DNA from: Alectoria sarmentosa
Taxonomy: Eukaryota > Ascomycota > Lecanoromycetes > Lecanorales > Parmeliaceae
Reading direction: 5' to 3'
Length of the DNA stretch: 64,000 bases
Assembly (NCBI GenBank): GCA_009733775.1
Contig: WOGZ01000035.1
Span: 62,001-126,000 of the forward strand
Shown here in pieces: positions 1-12,399 of this stretch. The translations under genes and the position numbers were made by a program. Each line of letters begins with the position of its first letter. Position 1 is the stretch's first letter. The notes below the pieces were generated by a model, which saw only the letters and a list, made by a program, of their open reading frames with translations, was not told where the DNA came from and made no database searches.

Positions 1-207
1 ATACAGTACATAGTGAATTCCTTCCTAGCTGCACAAGGTACTGTACGAGTATGTGCCTGCAAGATGCCCGTCATTTCCCACTCATTTCCAAGCCTTTTTC
101 CCCTGGTGCCGCCCCATGCCTACAAGCATCTACAAGTAACCCATCTAACCGTTCCGTTGCGATGCAGGGCAATCCACCCCACAGGCTCAGACCAGGACAG
201 ACGAGGG

Positions 208-307
208 CAAGAACAAGAACAAGAACAAGAACAAGAACAATGAACAAGAACAATGAACAAGAACAAGAACAAGAACAATGAACAAGAACAAGAACAAGAA
301 CAAGAAC
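208..307. repeat. GAACAA hexanucleotide microsatellite
   Basis: About 100 bases of imperfect GAACAA repeats, interrupted several times by a GAACAAT variant. The period of six creates spurious open frames on both strands. Confidence 0.9.
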
Positions 308-410
308 GTTGACATTTCAGATTCAGATTCATACACCTGCATCCGTGGCATGCAATGCGACATCAATTCCCACCCACGTAGCCCAACTGCACCCCGACCA
401 TTTCGACTTC

Positions 411-440
411 CATTTGCATTTGCATTTGCATTTGCATTTC
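411..440. repeat. CATTTG hexanucleotide microsatellite
   Basis: Roughly five uninterrupted copies of CATTTG in a pyrimidine-rich context. Confidence 0.85.
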
Positions 441-1599
441 CCTTTCGTGCTTTCTCGACTCTTTCTTGATTCCTGCATCCTCCTCTTCCCTTGAATCCAC
501 CATCCCCGCCCATCATCAATGTCAAGGGGCGTTGCGCCACCATGCGCCCATAGATTCCATGAGCACTGTATGCAGATTTCCGTCCAGCGACTAACAACCT
601 GGAATACTCCGCACCGTTGGTTCTCTCAATCCATCCCCGTCCTGCTGCTCATTTCTAAATTCTCGGTCGAGTCACGCGTCAATGGCCATCAGTGGGCATG
701 TGCAGGCTTGTTCATTTGGCATTCTGCACCCGCCTAACAAAATGAACTTCGGACATGTCCCCGTTGATTCTTCAAATGCCTTGACACCGTTTCCGCAACC
801 ACCACGGAACATGTTGAATACCAGATGATATGATGGTGCTGACAGTGCCTGTGGCTCCACTGAGCAGCACAAAAGGTCAACCAGAACGAATCGCAGCACT
901 GCTCATTGCAGATACACGCGCGCGCGAATCGCACTCTTCTTTCGAAGCAACGTTATTTGCATGTAGCTGCTTAGGGAATCTTTGCATTCCACATCTGCTG
1001 ACTGCTCCTCGCAAAGACGGATATCAAGGGGAAGCTGGAAACCTGGGACATTCGATATAGTTGTACATTTCGAGCGAATTATGCACTAGCACAATGAATG
1101 ATCGTACCGGTCTCCAACACACTCACCTTCACCAATTCGCAACAAAGGGCATGGTCTCTTCGACGAAAGTGCAAGTGAAGCCTTGTAAGAGACGCTGGTT
1201 GCGATGGATTCATGGTCTGCGCGAGCAGCAAGTGAATATGTACGTATATCCAACAATGAATGCTTATCCATACACAAGTGATCCTCATCTGAACCAGCAA
1301 TGAGTCCGTATGGATCTGTCCATACTGCTAGAATAGAACACAGTGTCGAGTCAAGACTGTTGACGGATCCTCAGATGGATCTTCGGATTCAATCATCAGC
1401 CATTCGGGCCGTTTTATTTCCGTAGATTCAGCCTTGCCAAGACATACCTAGGATTCCGCATTTGGCACAAAGGGTTCAAGTTCTCTCTCCGCATGATGTA
1501 GTACCGTCAACACCGCCGACTCATCAACAACCGTCCAGCATTTCATCTTGATGTACTCGACTCCCCTATTGCGTCGTCACCTCCTGGACGACTGGCGCA

Positions 1600-4500
1600 A
1601 TGTCAGCGCCTCAAGGGCCGCGACCCAGGAGTGGTAGCAGAGGGCGTGGAACTGCACGGGCAGGCGTCAGAACAAGAGCAGCTACCCATGGAGGAAGGGA
1701 GAGGCAACCTGTTAAGAAGGCGCCTACCAATGCGACTACAAACCGCCAATCCTCCCATCATCTCAAACCACCTCCCAATCAGAATCTCCACCACAATAAA
1801 TCATGGAGGAACCCGTCTTCCCTTTCCTCCGCGATCCAGAGCCACGCAGGCAACGTGTCGAATCCGTCCGCCGAGAGTTGGCGCAACCCAGGCGCGGAAG
1901 ATAGCCGAACCTACAAGCAGCGCATGAGCGATGTCTATCAAACGGTATGTATTTTACCCTACAACTACTGACACGAAGACATACATAGTGACATTTGGCC
2001 TTCCGTCGTGCCCACAGCTCAAGCAAAATCGAGAACAAGAGCGGAAAGATGCCATCAAAAATGGCTTTCTTGCGGACCCGGACAAGCCAACTTCGTTGGC
2101 CTACGCCATCACACCAGTGGGGACTTGCCAAGATATGTGCCCTGAATATGAGCGAGTCGAGAGAATTGTGCAACTCATGGTCGATGGAAGAGAGAAGGTA
2201 TGCGCAAGGAAAAGAGTCACCGTCACGGGGAGAATGGCGCTGATGTCTGGCATAGATATCACCGCCGTCCGACTCGGATACCATGGTGCCTTCTGAAGAG
2301 ATCATGGTCAAGAGGTTTAGACGATCCGCAGCTGGCTACGACGAGCAACTTCCATCCGATATCAGACCTCCAGCTGTTCTCCAAAAAACATTAAATTACC
2401 TCATCAACGATGTCATTGGTGGACCAGAGTCTCTCCACCAAGTGCACAAATTCGTATGGGACCGTACTCGAGGCATTCGGAACGACTTTTCCATCCAACA
2501 AGTCACGAAAGTAGATGATTTACGAATTGCCATTGATTGCTTTGAGCGGATCGCACGCTTCCACATCCTGTCCTTACACCAGCTGTCAAAATCTGAGGGC
2601 ACCGGCTTCGACCATCACCAAGAACGCGAACAGCTGAACAACACTCTGCTCTCTTTGATGTATTACTACGATGACAGTCGACACAAATTAGCCTCGCCCA
2701 ATGAAGCCGAATTCCGGTCCTACTGCATCGTCTTCGAGATTCAAGACCAACGACCAGATCTGGAGGACCGCGCACAGAATTTGCCGAGACCTGTACTCAA
2801 GGATCCGCGGGTTCAGATCGCACTCAAGCTGTACGCTGCAGCTGGGAATACGTCAGACGAACAAGGACCATTACGGCCGCGTACTCAATTCCTAACTGCT
2901 CAAGCAAATACTGGAGGCTTCTGGAACTTGGTGCAGTCGAACGCTGTCTCCTACATGATGGCATGTGTCGCAGAGATATACTTTGGCCTTGTGCGAAGAA
3001 CAGCATTGCAAGCTATCTCGAAGGCGTACAGGGCAAAACGACTTGGACAAACGAGAATGGATGACTGGACGTTAAAAGATCTGACCGATGCTCTCGGTTT
3101 CGATGATGAGACCAAGATGCAACAGTATTTCAAGTTCAACGATGTTGCAATACACAAGAGGAAGGATGGTACTGAGTTCATAGACGTTGGATCGGTGATG
3201 GACGATATAGGTCAGTCCTCGCAGTTTACATACCCCGATCATTTGCAGACTTCTTCTAGATGACGATGCTTGGGAGAGCCACAAATTCTCCATAAAATCA
3301 GTGGAATCAAAACGGCTCGGTCGAACCTTGCCAGCCGTGATCAACGGACTAAGTGCTGCTCAAGCACAATTGCAAGGATTCATCGAAGCACCCTCAGATG
3401 CCGATACTGCTTCTATGGCGACTAGTGAACCTCTTTTCGTCGGCGAATCCGACAATGACAGCACATCATCCCGGTCGAACCCTGGAAGTCCGGACGAGAT
3501 CCAGGACGTCAACGGAAAAGCTCCTCAGCTCAACCCTGCTACGTCGCCTTTCGATCCGAACCCAACCACTTCCACGGCTCATGTCAATCCGAACCCTTTT
3601 TCAGCGGCGACGACTTTTGGCAAGCCTAGCTCGACGCAGATCCAGTCCATCTCGACACCTGTTTTTGACTTCAACTCCAAACCTACTAATCAGGCAGCTC
3701 ATAATCCTTTCCAGAGCAAAGAACCCCCCAAGTTCGATTTCTTCCCACCTACAAACACGACCAAAGCCGAAGTATTGAAGGGTATTCCCGACGTTGTTGG
3801 CAGCAAAGAATCTCCCAAATTTGGTTACATCCCCTCACAGTCAGCTCCTAGAACGGAGGGAAACAGTAACGGCTCTGTGCTTTCACCGTTTGCTCCACCC
3901 ATGGGAAAGAAACCCACCTTTGGTCAACCCTCAACCATATTTCCTGGTACGACGACGACCGGCGCCGACGAATCGCCAACCTCGACTGGAGCAGCTGTAC
4001 CTCCGAAAACACAAAGCGTTTTCGATCGACCGTCAGCCTTGTCAGCTCCCCCTGTGTTTTCTTTTGAAACCTCTCCATTGTTCGGATCAACTGGAACAGA
4101 GCCAAAGGTCCACGATAGCAAGGTAACCACGAAACCAACTTTGCAAGAAGAACTTCCCAATACTTCGGCTCCACAGCAGAAAGATGCGGCAATTCAGCCT
4201 CCGACTTCTACGATTCCGTTGGCCCCCAAATCAACCCCTTTCAGTCTGTTCCCACCATCAGATCCACTCACTAAACCAACGAATCCTCCTCCAGCAACAC
4301 CTCTCAAATTTCCTACCAGTAACGATACTCTACTGCCAACGCCAGAACCTCAACTCAATTTGAGGCCTTCTCAAACCTCCTCAATTTATCAACCCTCTAC
4401 GGCTCCTACCTTTCAGTCGCCTCTTTCTTCGCCCTCCACCAATCCTCTCGAAGCAAGTCAAAAGTCGCCCTCAGTATTGGATCCCACTACTTCAAATTCA

Positions 4501-6100
4501 CGAGCTTTTTCCGGCTCAACACTCATTAAGCCTTCTGGATCTCAGCATAGTCAGAAGCCATCAAACTCCGCCCCGTCACATCTAGATCCAAGATCTGTGG
4601 CCTTAGACAAGCTCTCCAGAATCATGTTACTTGAAGATAGTGGAATCATACAGCACTTCATTGAATTTACAGTCGGACCTATCATCAAGGCCTCCATTGC
4701 TCAATTTGACGACGAATCGTCTTGGAGGGAAGCAAGTCAGTCATTGCCATGTGGGTTCAAGTGTGGTGAGCGAATGCTGATTGGGAATAGGGGTATGTCG
4801 TGCAATTTTGTTGGCCAAGAAATTTTTCAAGAGGTGGAAGGCTAATGCCTGGAACATGAGTCTCATGCGCACAGCCAAACAAAGAAGGAGGAATCTTGCG
4901 AGGTCGATCCAGAACTCCGCCAAGAGCGAGCGCCAAAAGCGATACGATCGTCAAAAGTCACTCTCCTCGCTCGCATCGAGTATGGGAGGCTCAGAAAGTC
5001 CAACTGGCCAACAAAGGAACCCTGGAAACATGATGCCACCGCCCCTTACTCCGCTTCAAAAGCGACAAAGTTTACCTGCAGACTTCGACAACGAGCAAAG
5101 CCAACTTGAGAACTCTACAGGGACGAAACGCAAACGAGAAGACCTTGATAGGACCGTTTATCAAGGCACTCCTAGGCGTACGAACATTTATCACAAGCGA
5201 TCACATACTATGGGGGACTCGATCATGTCGGCTCCTCCACATCCTATGACACGTACACCCTACAAGTCCCGAATGGAGGTCTCGAAGGTAAAGGATGGGT
5301 CGCTCCTCAGCGACATACTCATGAGGCAAGCTCGCCGCCTGGCTCCCAACGCGAGATCAGATACGACACGTACAGACTACTTCCAGCTTAAGGCGCTCGG
5401 CATCGATCCAGATACTCCCATTGTACCACAGACGCAAAAGCGAACGAGGGATGAGATGGAAATTGATGGAGCCGAGAGTTCGATGGGGACAACCCTGTCA
5501 AGCCCTCGTTCAACTCAGAGTACGCGGCTATCCGCCTCTCAATCAGCTACACAGACTCAGCGCAACTCAGCTAAAGCTGCAGGATCTGTGGGTGATGATG
5601 ACGAAGAGCTCTTTTCTCAGATACGCTCTGTCCGTGAAGCATTAGCAGAATCAGAGCAATGGTGTAGATCCGAACGACAAAGTTTGGAAAAGAGTATGAC
5701 ACCTCAAACCGAGAATCCCCCATCAAACAACGAGACTCCGGCGCAGCGTAGGCTCCGGGAGATCAGAGAACGAGGCCCGACTCCTTCGAGAACGGAACTT
5801 AGATTGAGGGCCATGGGCGACAGAGCAACTTTTTTGCCCAATGGCTTCTGGGACGGCGAAGGGATGGGGATGAGTTTGGTGGGGAAAGGGAAGCGGAAAG
5901 AAACGGCCTCGCCTCTTCCACCACGTCAACAGCGAGAGCAGCTTGGAGCGGCGCCACGCGGATTTGCGGCTTTGGAGAGACAAGAGCAGACGAATGGGTT
6001 CGTCAAGGGACCACTTCGACCTGAGAAAACTCAGAGACGGCAAGCGGCAGAGGCGCAGAAGCAGGCGGGCACGAGTGCGGAGGATGCGATCGAGCTTTGA
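1600..6100 (+). CDS. SAC3: SAC3/GANP-family nuclear mRNA export factor
   Basis: This is the scaffold of the TREX-2 complex, which links transcription and mRNA export at the nuclear pore. Five exons are inferred: 1600-1944, 2018-2197, 2256-3210, 3260-4735 and 4791-6100. They join in frame to about 1421 residues, a usual length for fungal Sac3. Exon 2 carries the family hallmark TPVGTCQDMCPEYERVER. Exon 3 holds the alpha-helical SAC3/PCI-like domain (for example FWNLVQSNAVSYMMACVAE). Exon 4 is a Pro/Ser/Thr-rich, FG-like linker with repeated PFxxK and FG-type motifs, as expected for nucleoporin contact. The C-terminal exon is basic (KKFFKRWKANAWNMSLMR) and then disordered. The ATG at 1600 is the first in frame. 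The 4736-4790 intron is the least certain junction. Confidence 0.93.
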
Positions 6101-7085
6101 GGGAGAGAGGGAATCTTGCATCTCTGCAGGTGCGTTTGGGATTTTGCATGGCGACGGTGCAAAGAGTATGTATGATATACCAAGGGGCGAGCTTCTATGT
6201 ACCGTTAGATCTTTTGGGTTTCAGTGCCAGATTTCGGAGGGAGAATTGAAGGCTTGAGCAGCTTGGTTGAATTTGTCGAAGCTCAGATCTTTCCATTGGT
6301 CTTCTGGTGCCCATGATACTCGCCTTGCGGGGAATGGTGATGTTGACTATCGAGCTGTCAGGGTTAAGTAGGAACGCTGGCGTTGATGGGTCACAAGATG
6401 GCATGTAGCCAAGCCAGGTAAGCAAGTTCCTCGGGTCGTTGACACGCAACATCAGGCCCTAATTCAGATTTCTCCCCGTACTTGTACTCATACATGCGTT
6501 CTGTGTACCTGATGGTCATCCAGTTTCACCGGGGTCCAGAATGTTTGGATTACTGCGCAAGATATGGACGGACAGGGGAGGGCTAAGGTCCGTTCAACTA
6601 TGGCTTGGATTCGTATAGATGATGGCATGGTTGTGGGTTGGCATGGTCAGCACTCAGTCTTGTAGGATGAGACAACGACCGCCATGATGCGCACTCTCAC
6701 CAGGGACATGAGACGAGCTGCCAGCCCAGGGGTAGTCGAGGGGAGGTGGCTATCTTACTGGTTTTGGCACGATTTGGGGGTATGAAACCGAGTGAATGCG
6801 TTGTCAATGAGTGGAAGTGATCGAGAGAGAAGGTCAAATAGTGAAGAGTATTTCATTTTGGAGCTGCCGTCGTCTGATCTTTATGGATCTGTACCGCACT
6901 GCTGCCGCCGCTTTTCCTGTCACGGAGCTTAATGTTTTGGAAATTGCATACTGCTAGCAGAAATCAGGACATCTATGCAGATGTTTGAGGCTAGCAGACC
7001 TCCCTCGTTTCAAAGCGAGTTGTTCTCCATGCCCTAGATGAACCTCGTCCATGATTGCTATGGGGTCTCGAAGGAGTTTTCCCTC
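6101..7085. other. Convergent intergenic region
   Basis: About 1 kb between the 3' ends of SAC3 and the BTB gene. I see no conserved coding frame, RNA gene or repeat. Confidence 0.5.
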
Positions 7086-7931
7086 TCATCTTGATGCCAT
7101 CCTCTTTCTGTCCTCCAAGTACATCTTGCTCAGGGCACAGGTGTCTTCGTCATGCTCATGAAAAGCGCAGATAGCGCCGGTGGTGGTCCATTGAGATGTA
7201 GGACTGTTACCGAACCAGCGTTTCGCATACTCTTCGCCCACAGCAATCACGAACTCTGGATGGAGCTCTTCTTCGATGCAATGACGTGCAATAAGCAGGG
7301 TGCTATCACAGAATAGCTGCACAAGCAACTTGCAAAGGTTTGATCCTTTTTGCAATGCTTCCCATGCCATGTTGATACTCCTAGTAGGTCTCTTCACACA
7401 ATCCGATTGGTCTATATCACAATAGGGGTTGGCTTCCTTCTTCCCGGGAGTGTTGAGACCGTAGACTTCGATCAGAGCGGTGATAATAGGATCTCTCAGA
7501 CCTTGGATATGGAGAGCGTCGGCCAGGATGTACAGGGCAACCAGAGACGCGAAGGGCAGGTCGCGATATCGTGCATGCTCCCAGGTTTGGCGGAAGGAAT
7601 TATTGTATTCAAGTAGATGCACACTAGAAACACTGCGACCAGCCATTTCCGTACGCAATTCGTCTGCCAATTTTCCCAGAGTAGGTCTGGTAGTTTCTGG
7701 ATAATAGAGTCCCCTGAGACTGCCGGTGTACAGCCAGTAGACGAAGTATTTGAAGGTGGCAGGGTCTTGTTCCGGAAGTGCGATGGTGCCATCGGCTTCC
7801 TTGAAATTACCGGTAAGTGCTGCTTTGAAGAAGTCGGATTGGCCGCACACGAGGGTTTTGTGGATGGCGAAATAGTCCTTCTCAGGCCCAAAAAACACGG
7901 TGACGATTGTGTCATAGGGGAAGCTAGCCAT
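7086..7931 (-). CDS. BTB/POZ domain protein
   Basis: A single-exon 281-residue protein. Residues about 8-75 match a BTB/POZ fold: an IVTVFFG start, IHKTLVCGQSDFFKAAL, then FKYFVYWLYTGSL. Fungal BTB proteins of this kind (BTB plus an uncharacterised helical tail) are usually presumed adaptors, some for cullin-3 ligases, but nothing here shows a partner. The C-terminal tail has a Cys/His-rich stretch (CAFHEHDEDTC) that could bind a metal, which is only a guess. The ATG at 7931 is the first in frame and sits directly before the BTB domain, so the start is reasonable. Function unknown. Confidence 0.85.
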   Translation of the reverse strand: MASFPYDTIVTVFFGPEKDYFAIHKTLVCGQSDFFKAALTGNFKEADGTIALPEQDPATFKYFVYWLYTGSLRGLYYPETTRPTLGKLADELRTEMAGRSVSSVHLLEYNNSFRQTWEHARYRDLPFASLVALYILADALHIQGLRDPIITALIEVYGLNTPGKKEANPYCDIDQSDCVKRPTRSINMAWEALQKGSNLCKLLVQLFCDSTLLIARHCIEEELHPEFVIAVGEEYAKRWFGNSPTSQWTTTGAICAFHEHDEDTCALSKMYLEDRKRMASR

Positions 7932-8310
7932 CGATTAGCATACCAAGACGAGGCCGCTCGAATTCTTGGAGGGCTAACGGGGGGTCTTCGTCAACGCCGT
8001 CGTTCATTTCACATCCTTCACTCATCGCTGCTTCTGATTGCATCCCCGTCATGCTTTCAGATTGAACACATTCAGGTTGACAGGAATGATGATATGGATA
8101 GGCAGTGGACAGAAGATAGGATCGATGTTTGGGTTTAAGAAATGAGCATCGTCTTAGTCACTTTGTGTTGAAGGCGAAATTCTTCTTCTTGGCTTGTCAT
8201 GTCAACACTTTCTGCTCCGCCGGGATGTTCTCTTCATGCACCAACGTAGGCTGGAAAACCCTGACTGTGCCTCTCTTGAACGTTGTCTATTTGAACACCT
8301 TGGGTAGCGT
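7932..8310. other. Intergenic region, nothing recognised
   Basis: This stretch lies between the start of the BTB gene and the 3' end of the amidase gene. It presumably holds the BTB promoter. No coding or RNA feature is apparent. Confidence 0.5.
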
Positions 8311-9490
8311 TCATTCGCCAGATTTGTCATTGTCACGTTGTTGCAGTTGCAGTGTCCACTTTGGTTCCCTGTCCGTATCAACGACAACTACGCCCTCTTC
8401 TGCCCTCCCCATTATGTCCCATATCATTACAACTCTGTTTCTTACTTTCCCAATCCAACTACTTCCAGCATATCTCACGCCTTCCTCAATGCCCAGTGGG
8501 TTCTTGCCCGGTTCTTGGCCACACTGGAACATAATTTTGCCGTCAGTGTTGCCTGTCTGAGGGGGAATATCGAGCCTTCGAACATATTCCGAGTAAAAGC
8601 TCTTCACACATGTCTCGAGAATCAAGATTTTGGTGTGAAAGAGGAAGTGTGGACTCGGAAAACACGTACTCTATTCGCGAAGACTGCTACCACCTCCTGA
8701 TCGGCCTCCACAAGCGGCTTCAGCCTCCCAACCCAGTAGCTCAAAGTATGTAAATCTGGTTGTTTTGCATGAGCAGCCAGCTCTAAGGCGTCCAATTCTG
8801 TCAGCCAGGCCATTGAAAGTACAAGTAAATCGGACTCGGAAGCCAGAGCATGAGATGCAAACTCATACGCTTCCCAAGGAGCCTTGAATTTGTGTGGATT
8901 CAGATCCATGCATATGCCATAATTTGCCTTTACTGTGCGCTCTGGGCAAGTCTTGGGAGCGAATGTGAGGGAAGTTGAGAGCCATCCTGACGGTGATTCT
9001 TGGGCCCATGTCTCATCCGTGTAGTAGAGATGCGTCTTGCGGTAATGGGCTACAATTTCGCCCGAGGGGGAAACTGAGATGGTTGAGTTGTAAGCTGTGA
9101 CTTCCCTGGCAGGCGAGAGGTCTTGAGAGTCTGTGGTGGAATTGGGAGGTGGAATGCAGAGCTCAGGGTAGCCGACTGTGACGATACAGTTGAGACGGGA
9201 TGCGGTAGCCCTGGCCCAAGCCGTGGACGGACCGGCGGCGGTGGGTTCGAGGTGGGGCAATATGGAGGAGAGGGAGGGGTAGTTGTAGCCTGTTTACTGG
9301 TTAATGGGCTGAACATTGGCTGGGAAGAAGGATGGGGACGAGGTGAAGAGGGACCTGTAAAAGCGAGCTCAGGAAGAACGAGGAGGTCAAGGTTTTGCGG
9401 AGATGCAGCCTCGAGGAGGACGTTGGCACGAGCAATGTTCTCAGGAAGCCTGCCTAGCTCAGGGTCGAACTGCAGGCAGGCTATGCGCAT
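8311..9490 (-). CDS. NTA1: Nitrilase-superfamily protein, NTA1-like N-terminal amidase
   Basis: Protein N-terminal Asn/Gln amidases deaminate N-terminal amides and feed substrates to the Arg/N-degron pathway. Three exons (9490-9355, 9289-8670, 8523-8311) join in frame to 322 residues. The start MRIACLQFDPELGR and all three catalytic residues of the nitrilase superfamily are visible: Glu in LPELAF, Lys in YRKTHLYY and Cys in NYGICMDLNP. The protein is shorter than S. cerevisiae Nta1 (about 457 residues) but similar to other filamentous-fungal copies. The last intron (146 nt) belongs to the repeated intron family of this window. Another nitrilase subfamily cannot be fully excluded. Confidence 0.85.
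8524..8669 (-). repeat. Introner-like intron (NTA1 intron 2, 146 nt)
   Basis: Phase-0 GT-AG intron. The core GAGACATGTGTGAAGAGCT lies 53 nt after the donor and is preceded by TTGAT, as in the GH53-gene intron. A CTGAC branch site lies 23-27 nt before the acceptor. Confidence 0.75.
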
Positions 9491-9593
9491 GTTGCGCGAG
9501 GATGAAGCTTTGGAGTTGGAGATGATGACAGGATCTGCAGCCTGAGATGTAGCTTCTATTTACTCTCTCCATCATAAACTTGACCGTCCATTA

Positions 9594-9636
9594 GAAAGTT
9601 GAAAGTTGAAAGTTGAAAGTTGAAAGTTGAAAGTTT
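9594..9636. repeat. GAAAGTT heptanucleotide tandem repeat
   Basis: Five to six perfect copies of a 7-base unit, about 100 bases upstream of the NTA1-like start. Confidence 0.9.
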
Positions 9637-10011
9637 TAGGTGCTTGGATGCTATGCTTGATTCATAGCCAAAACCCAGCTCATCAGATTTCTCTGCGACT
9701 TTGATTGCTTTGAAGGAGAGTTGAGAAGGGGAAAAACCTATGTGATCTGGGCCTGGTCACATCAATGGAAGAATTTGCCTTGCAATTCTAAGTATCACTG
9801 TCCTCCGATTCCTTGTGTTTGCTAGGCCCCTTCAGAAAATGGCACAAACTAGGCCATGAGTTATGCCTTCAAAGCCGACACAGGCATGCTTTGACCCAAA
9901 CGAAACGTCTTCTGTCGTGCGGCATAACACCCCCCCTCCCCCCCTTTCAGACTTCCTTGGGCTTGCTATTCTTGTTCTCGTACGCCCCTCAAAGCGTCTT
10001 CCATGTCGGAT

Positions 10012-11490
10012 TCACGAAGCTGCTCCCTTGAAGGGGACTATTGGTGCAGTAGTTGACGGCCAGACGTTTCGTTTGACTCGACATCGTTCTTCAATGTCGA
10101 CCAGTCTGCGATAAAAGGTTAGCTTAAAAAGTCAGGATAGACTCCTTATACTTACGCCGGCAGTGTAGCCACGAACCCATATTTTCTCAGCCGCCGACTA
10201 TCCCAAAACACGTAACCAAGGCCCTGCGTAGTCCGTCGAATTCTGAAGGGTGAAACAAAGCTAGCATTACCATACACCCAAAGCCAGCCTTCATTTGATT
10301 CATTCATAGTGTCTGTGAAGTGAAACTGCTTATTACGGGCAGCTGCGTGAATGTAATCGTGAAACAGATTGCGATCCTTGCGGGACATCTCCTTCCAAAG
10401 CCCTTCCAATGCAGTCGATAGGGAACGCTTCTGGCCATCGTAATAGATGTGAGAAGACATCTCCCGTTGCATATCCAAACGATCCAGTCGGAGAGCATAG
10501 TGCAAAAAAGGGAGGCTCAATCTCGACAGAAGATCAATGTACATGCCATGGATCTCGTATTTGGCTTCACGCAGCGCCTCTGACCGCTTGTAGGATTGAA
10601 AACTGGCCGTTTCTGAATCGTCCAATGGTGGCTCAGGAAACTTCGACCCTTCGAAAGCGCGCTCGATGCGATCAAAGGAGTTGGAAAGCAGGGAGCAGAG
10701 GTAATCATCGACACAAGCTAGCTCCTCGATCTCCCAGTGCTCATACTTTTCCAGGAAGAAGTGAGAGTCTGACGGAAGTTCCCACAGTTTCTGTCCGCGG
10801 TCTAAATGATTTCCGAGTCAGAATGTCTCTTTTGGGATCAGATTCAAGCCTTGAAATAAGTCCCAGGAATTCTCTCACACTTGACACAAGTCTCGCACCT
10901 CAAAACGCAGTACGAATCAGGAAGACGTGGCTCGGACAAGATTACTCACACTCCATGTCTGAACTGAAGATCTGTGTGTATAGTTCGTACCGGTAGAAAG
11001 CTCGCTGAAGGCGACCCTCCTCCACGTCAGAAAGACGGGCATACCGATGGGGTTGAACGAATGCGATGCCCGCGCATCGACGAAGATAGAAAAATGACCG
11101 CCTAGTCAATTCTCTGATGAAGTACTGGGAGGATCGGTACAGCTGACACAAGGATGTGGCTGTAGATAGTGAATAGTGTCTCCCCTTTTGTCCATCAGCT
11201 TTTTGTCTCTCGTTCTCATACTGTCTCAGAAAAGCCAGGACCCCCTTTCGATCCGGGCCCTTTTCTCTGAGTTGCGAGGCTTGTACAGCCGCCAAAGCAT
11301 CGATGAATGCCGCAGGTTGGATTTTTTGGCGCATAAGTGAGACGAGGATCTTTTCTTTTGAAGCTAGAAAGACTTGGTAAGACTTTGGCGAAGCTCGTAT
11401 CAGCGAGTAGAGGGATTGAGTATTGGGAAGCTCAAGCAATATCGGCGTGATAAGCTCGGCAGAAAGCCGATCGAGATGGTTGCGTTCCAT
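10012..11490 (-). CDS. F-box-like domain protein
   Basis: Three exons (11490-10950, 10801-10156, 10105-10012) join in frame to 426 residues. The N-terminus (RLSAELITPILLELPNTQSL) resembles an F-box, a Skp1-binding motif of SCF ubiquitin ligases and other complexes. The remainder is helical with no domain I recognise. Fungal proteins of this architecture are common and mostly uncharacterised. The first intron (148 nt) is one of the two best-matching members of the repeated intron family. The third exon is short and was chosen because a good donor, a branch site and an acceptor preserve the frame. If that intron is not used the protein ends at 10152. Confidence 0.78.
10802..10949 (-). repeat. 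Introner-like intron (F-box gene intron 1, 148 nt)
   Basis: Phase-1 intron with a GTGAGT donor. It aligns without gaps to the 148-nt intron at 44542-44689 in an unrelated gene, with 110 of 148 positions identical by hand count. The core GAGACTTGTGTCAAGTGTG lies 55 nt from the donor. The last 38 nt (GATCCC, AAAGAGAC, TTCTGACTC, CATTTAG) are almost identical. Confidence 0.9.
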
Positions 11491-12399
11491 GTTGACGGTG
11501 AGAAGATGGGAGGTGAAAGGAAGAAAACCGAAGAAGCAGTGTCTCAGTCAATGAAGGCAGTATTAAGGAGAACAATTGGAAAGCGCCGGATTTGAATACA
11601 GACGCGTTCTGAAGACTCTGGGCGTTGGATCTATCACGGGTGTTGAACCGGATACTTTCGATTGTGCCATTGAATGTAGGACATGGTCGGGCATGAGATG
11701 GGAACTTTGTGTGGAGGGAGGGAAAGGTAAACAACAGCTCTGTGCTCGATACAGGCCTAACCAGAACATTCAAACACTCTGACAGCTACTCGTTCATCAG
11801 CGATCCTTTCGAAGGCTTTATTACACCTATTTCTCCATATATCTAGGATAATTCTCGATGGAACGATGACCACCTTCGCTAGCACCTCTTGACATATTTT
11901 CACCCTTTTTGCCAAGATGGAAGAGCGTGGCCAAAGCGCCACTTGACCGCTGAATCCCATTCCTGGGAATGCCTGAGAGGCGACGCATATCCTAAAAATG
12001 CTGATGGCGTCCCCAAGGATTGTGTCTTGTTCACCACGAGACTTTCCCTTCACTCGAATACAAGGCCGTTGTAACATATTACCGAGACGAGTATTCAGTC
12101 ACGATAGCGGTGTTGTACCCGTGATTGCGAAACAAATGAAGAAGGTAGTCGTCTTTCCTTCTGACTTGGTCTGGTTCCGCACTTTTGACATCGAGACCAT
12201 GCAGAATCACTTCAGGGGCGGAGGGGACGCCCGTGGATAATCTCAATGTTGAAAAGAGATGATATTCAACACCACTGCGAGAGGAATATTTGGGCACTGG
12301 AGTTTTTCATTCAGGTTCCAGCCTTGGAAGGTACACAGCCAACACCCTCAAGGAAACAGATCACTACCCTCAAGCCTATACGTCACATAGTACTCATCT
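11491..12399. other. Intergenic region, nothing recognised
   Basis: Contains the presumed promoter of the F-box gene. Several short frames exist but none resembles a known family, and no repeat or RNA gene is seen. Confidence 0.45.

Larger units (their letters stand above)
1..1599. other. Non-coding 5' region of the window
   Basis: No frame in these 1.6 kb looks like a conserved protein. The open frames near 200-600 come from the two microsatellites listed separately. The last few hundred bases are presumably the upstream region of SAC3. I see no RNA gene. Confidence 0.6.

Noticed and set aside
13..597. Several overlapping open frames of 60-136 codons on both strands
   Set aside because: They are produced by the GAACAA and CATTTG microsatellites, are low-complexity, and match no known protein.
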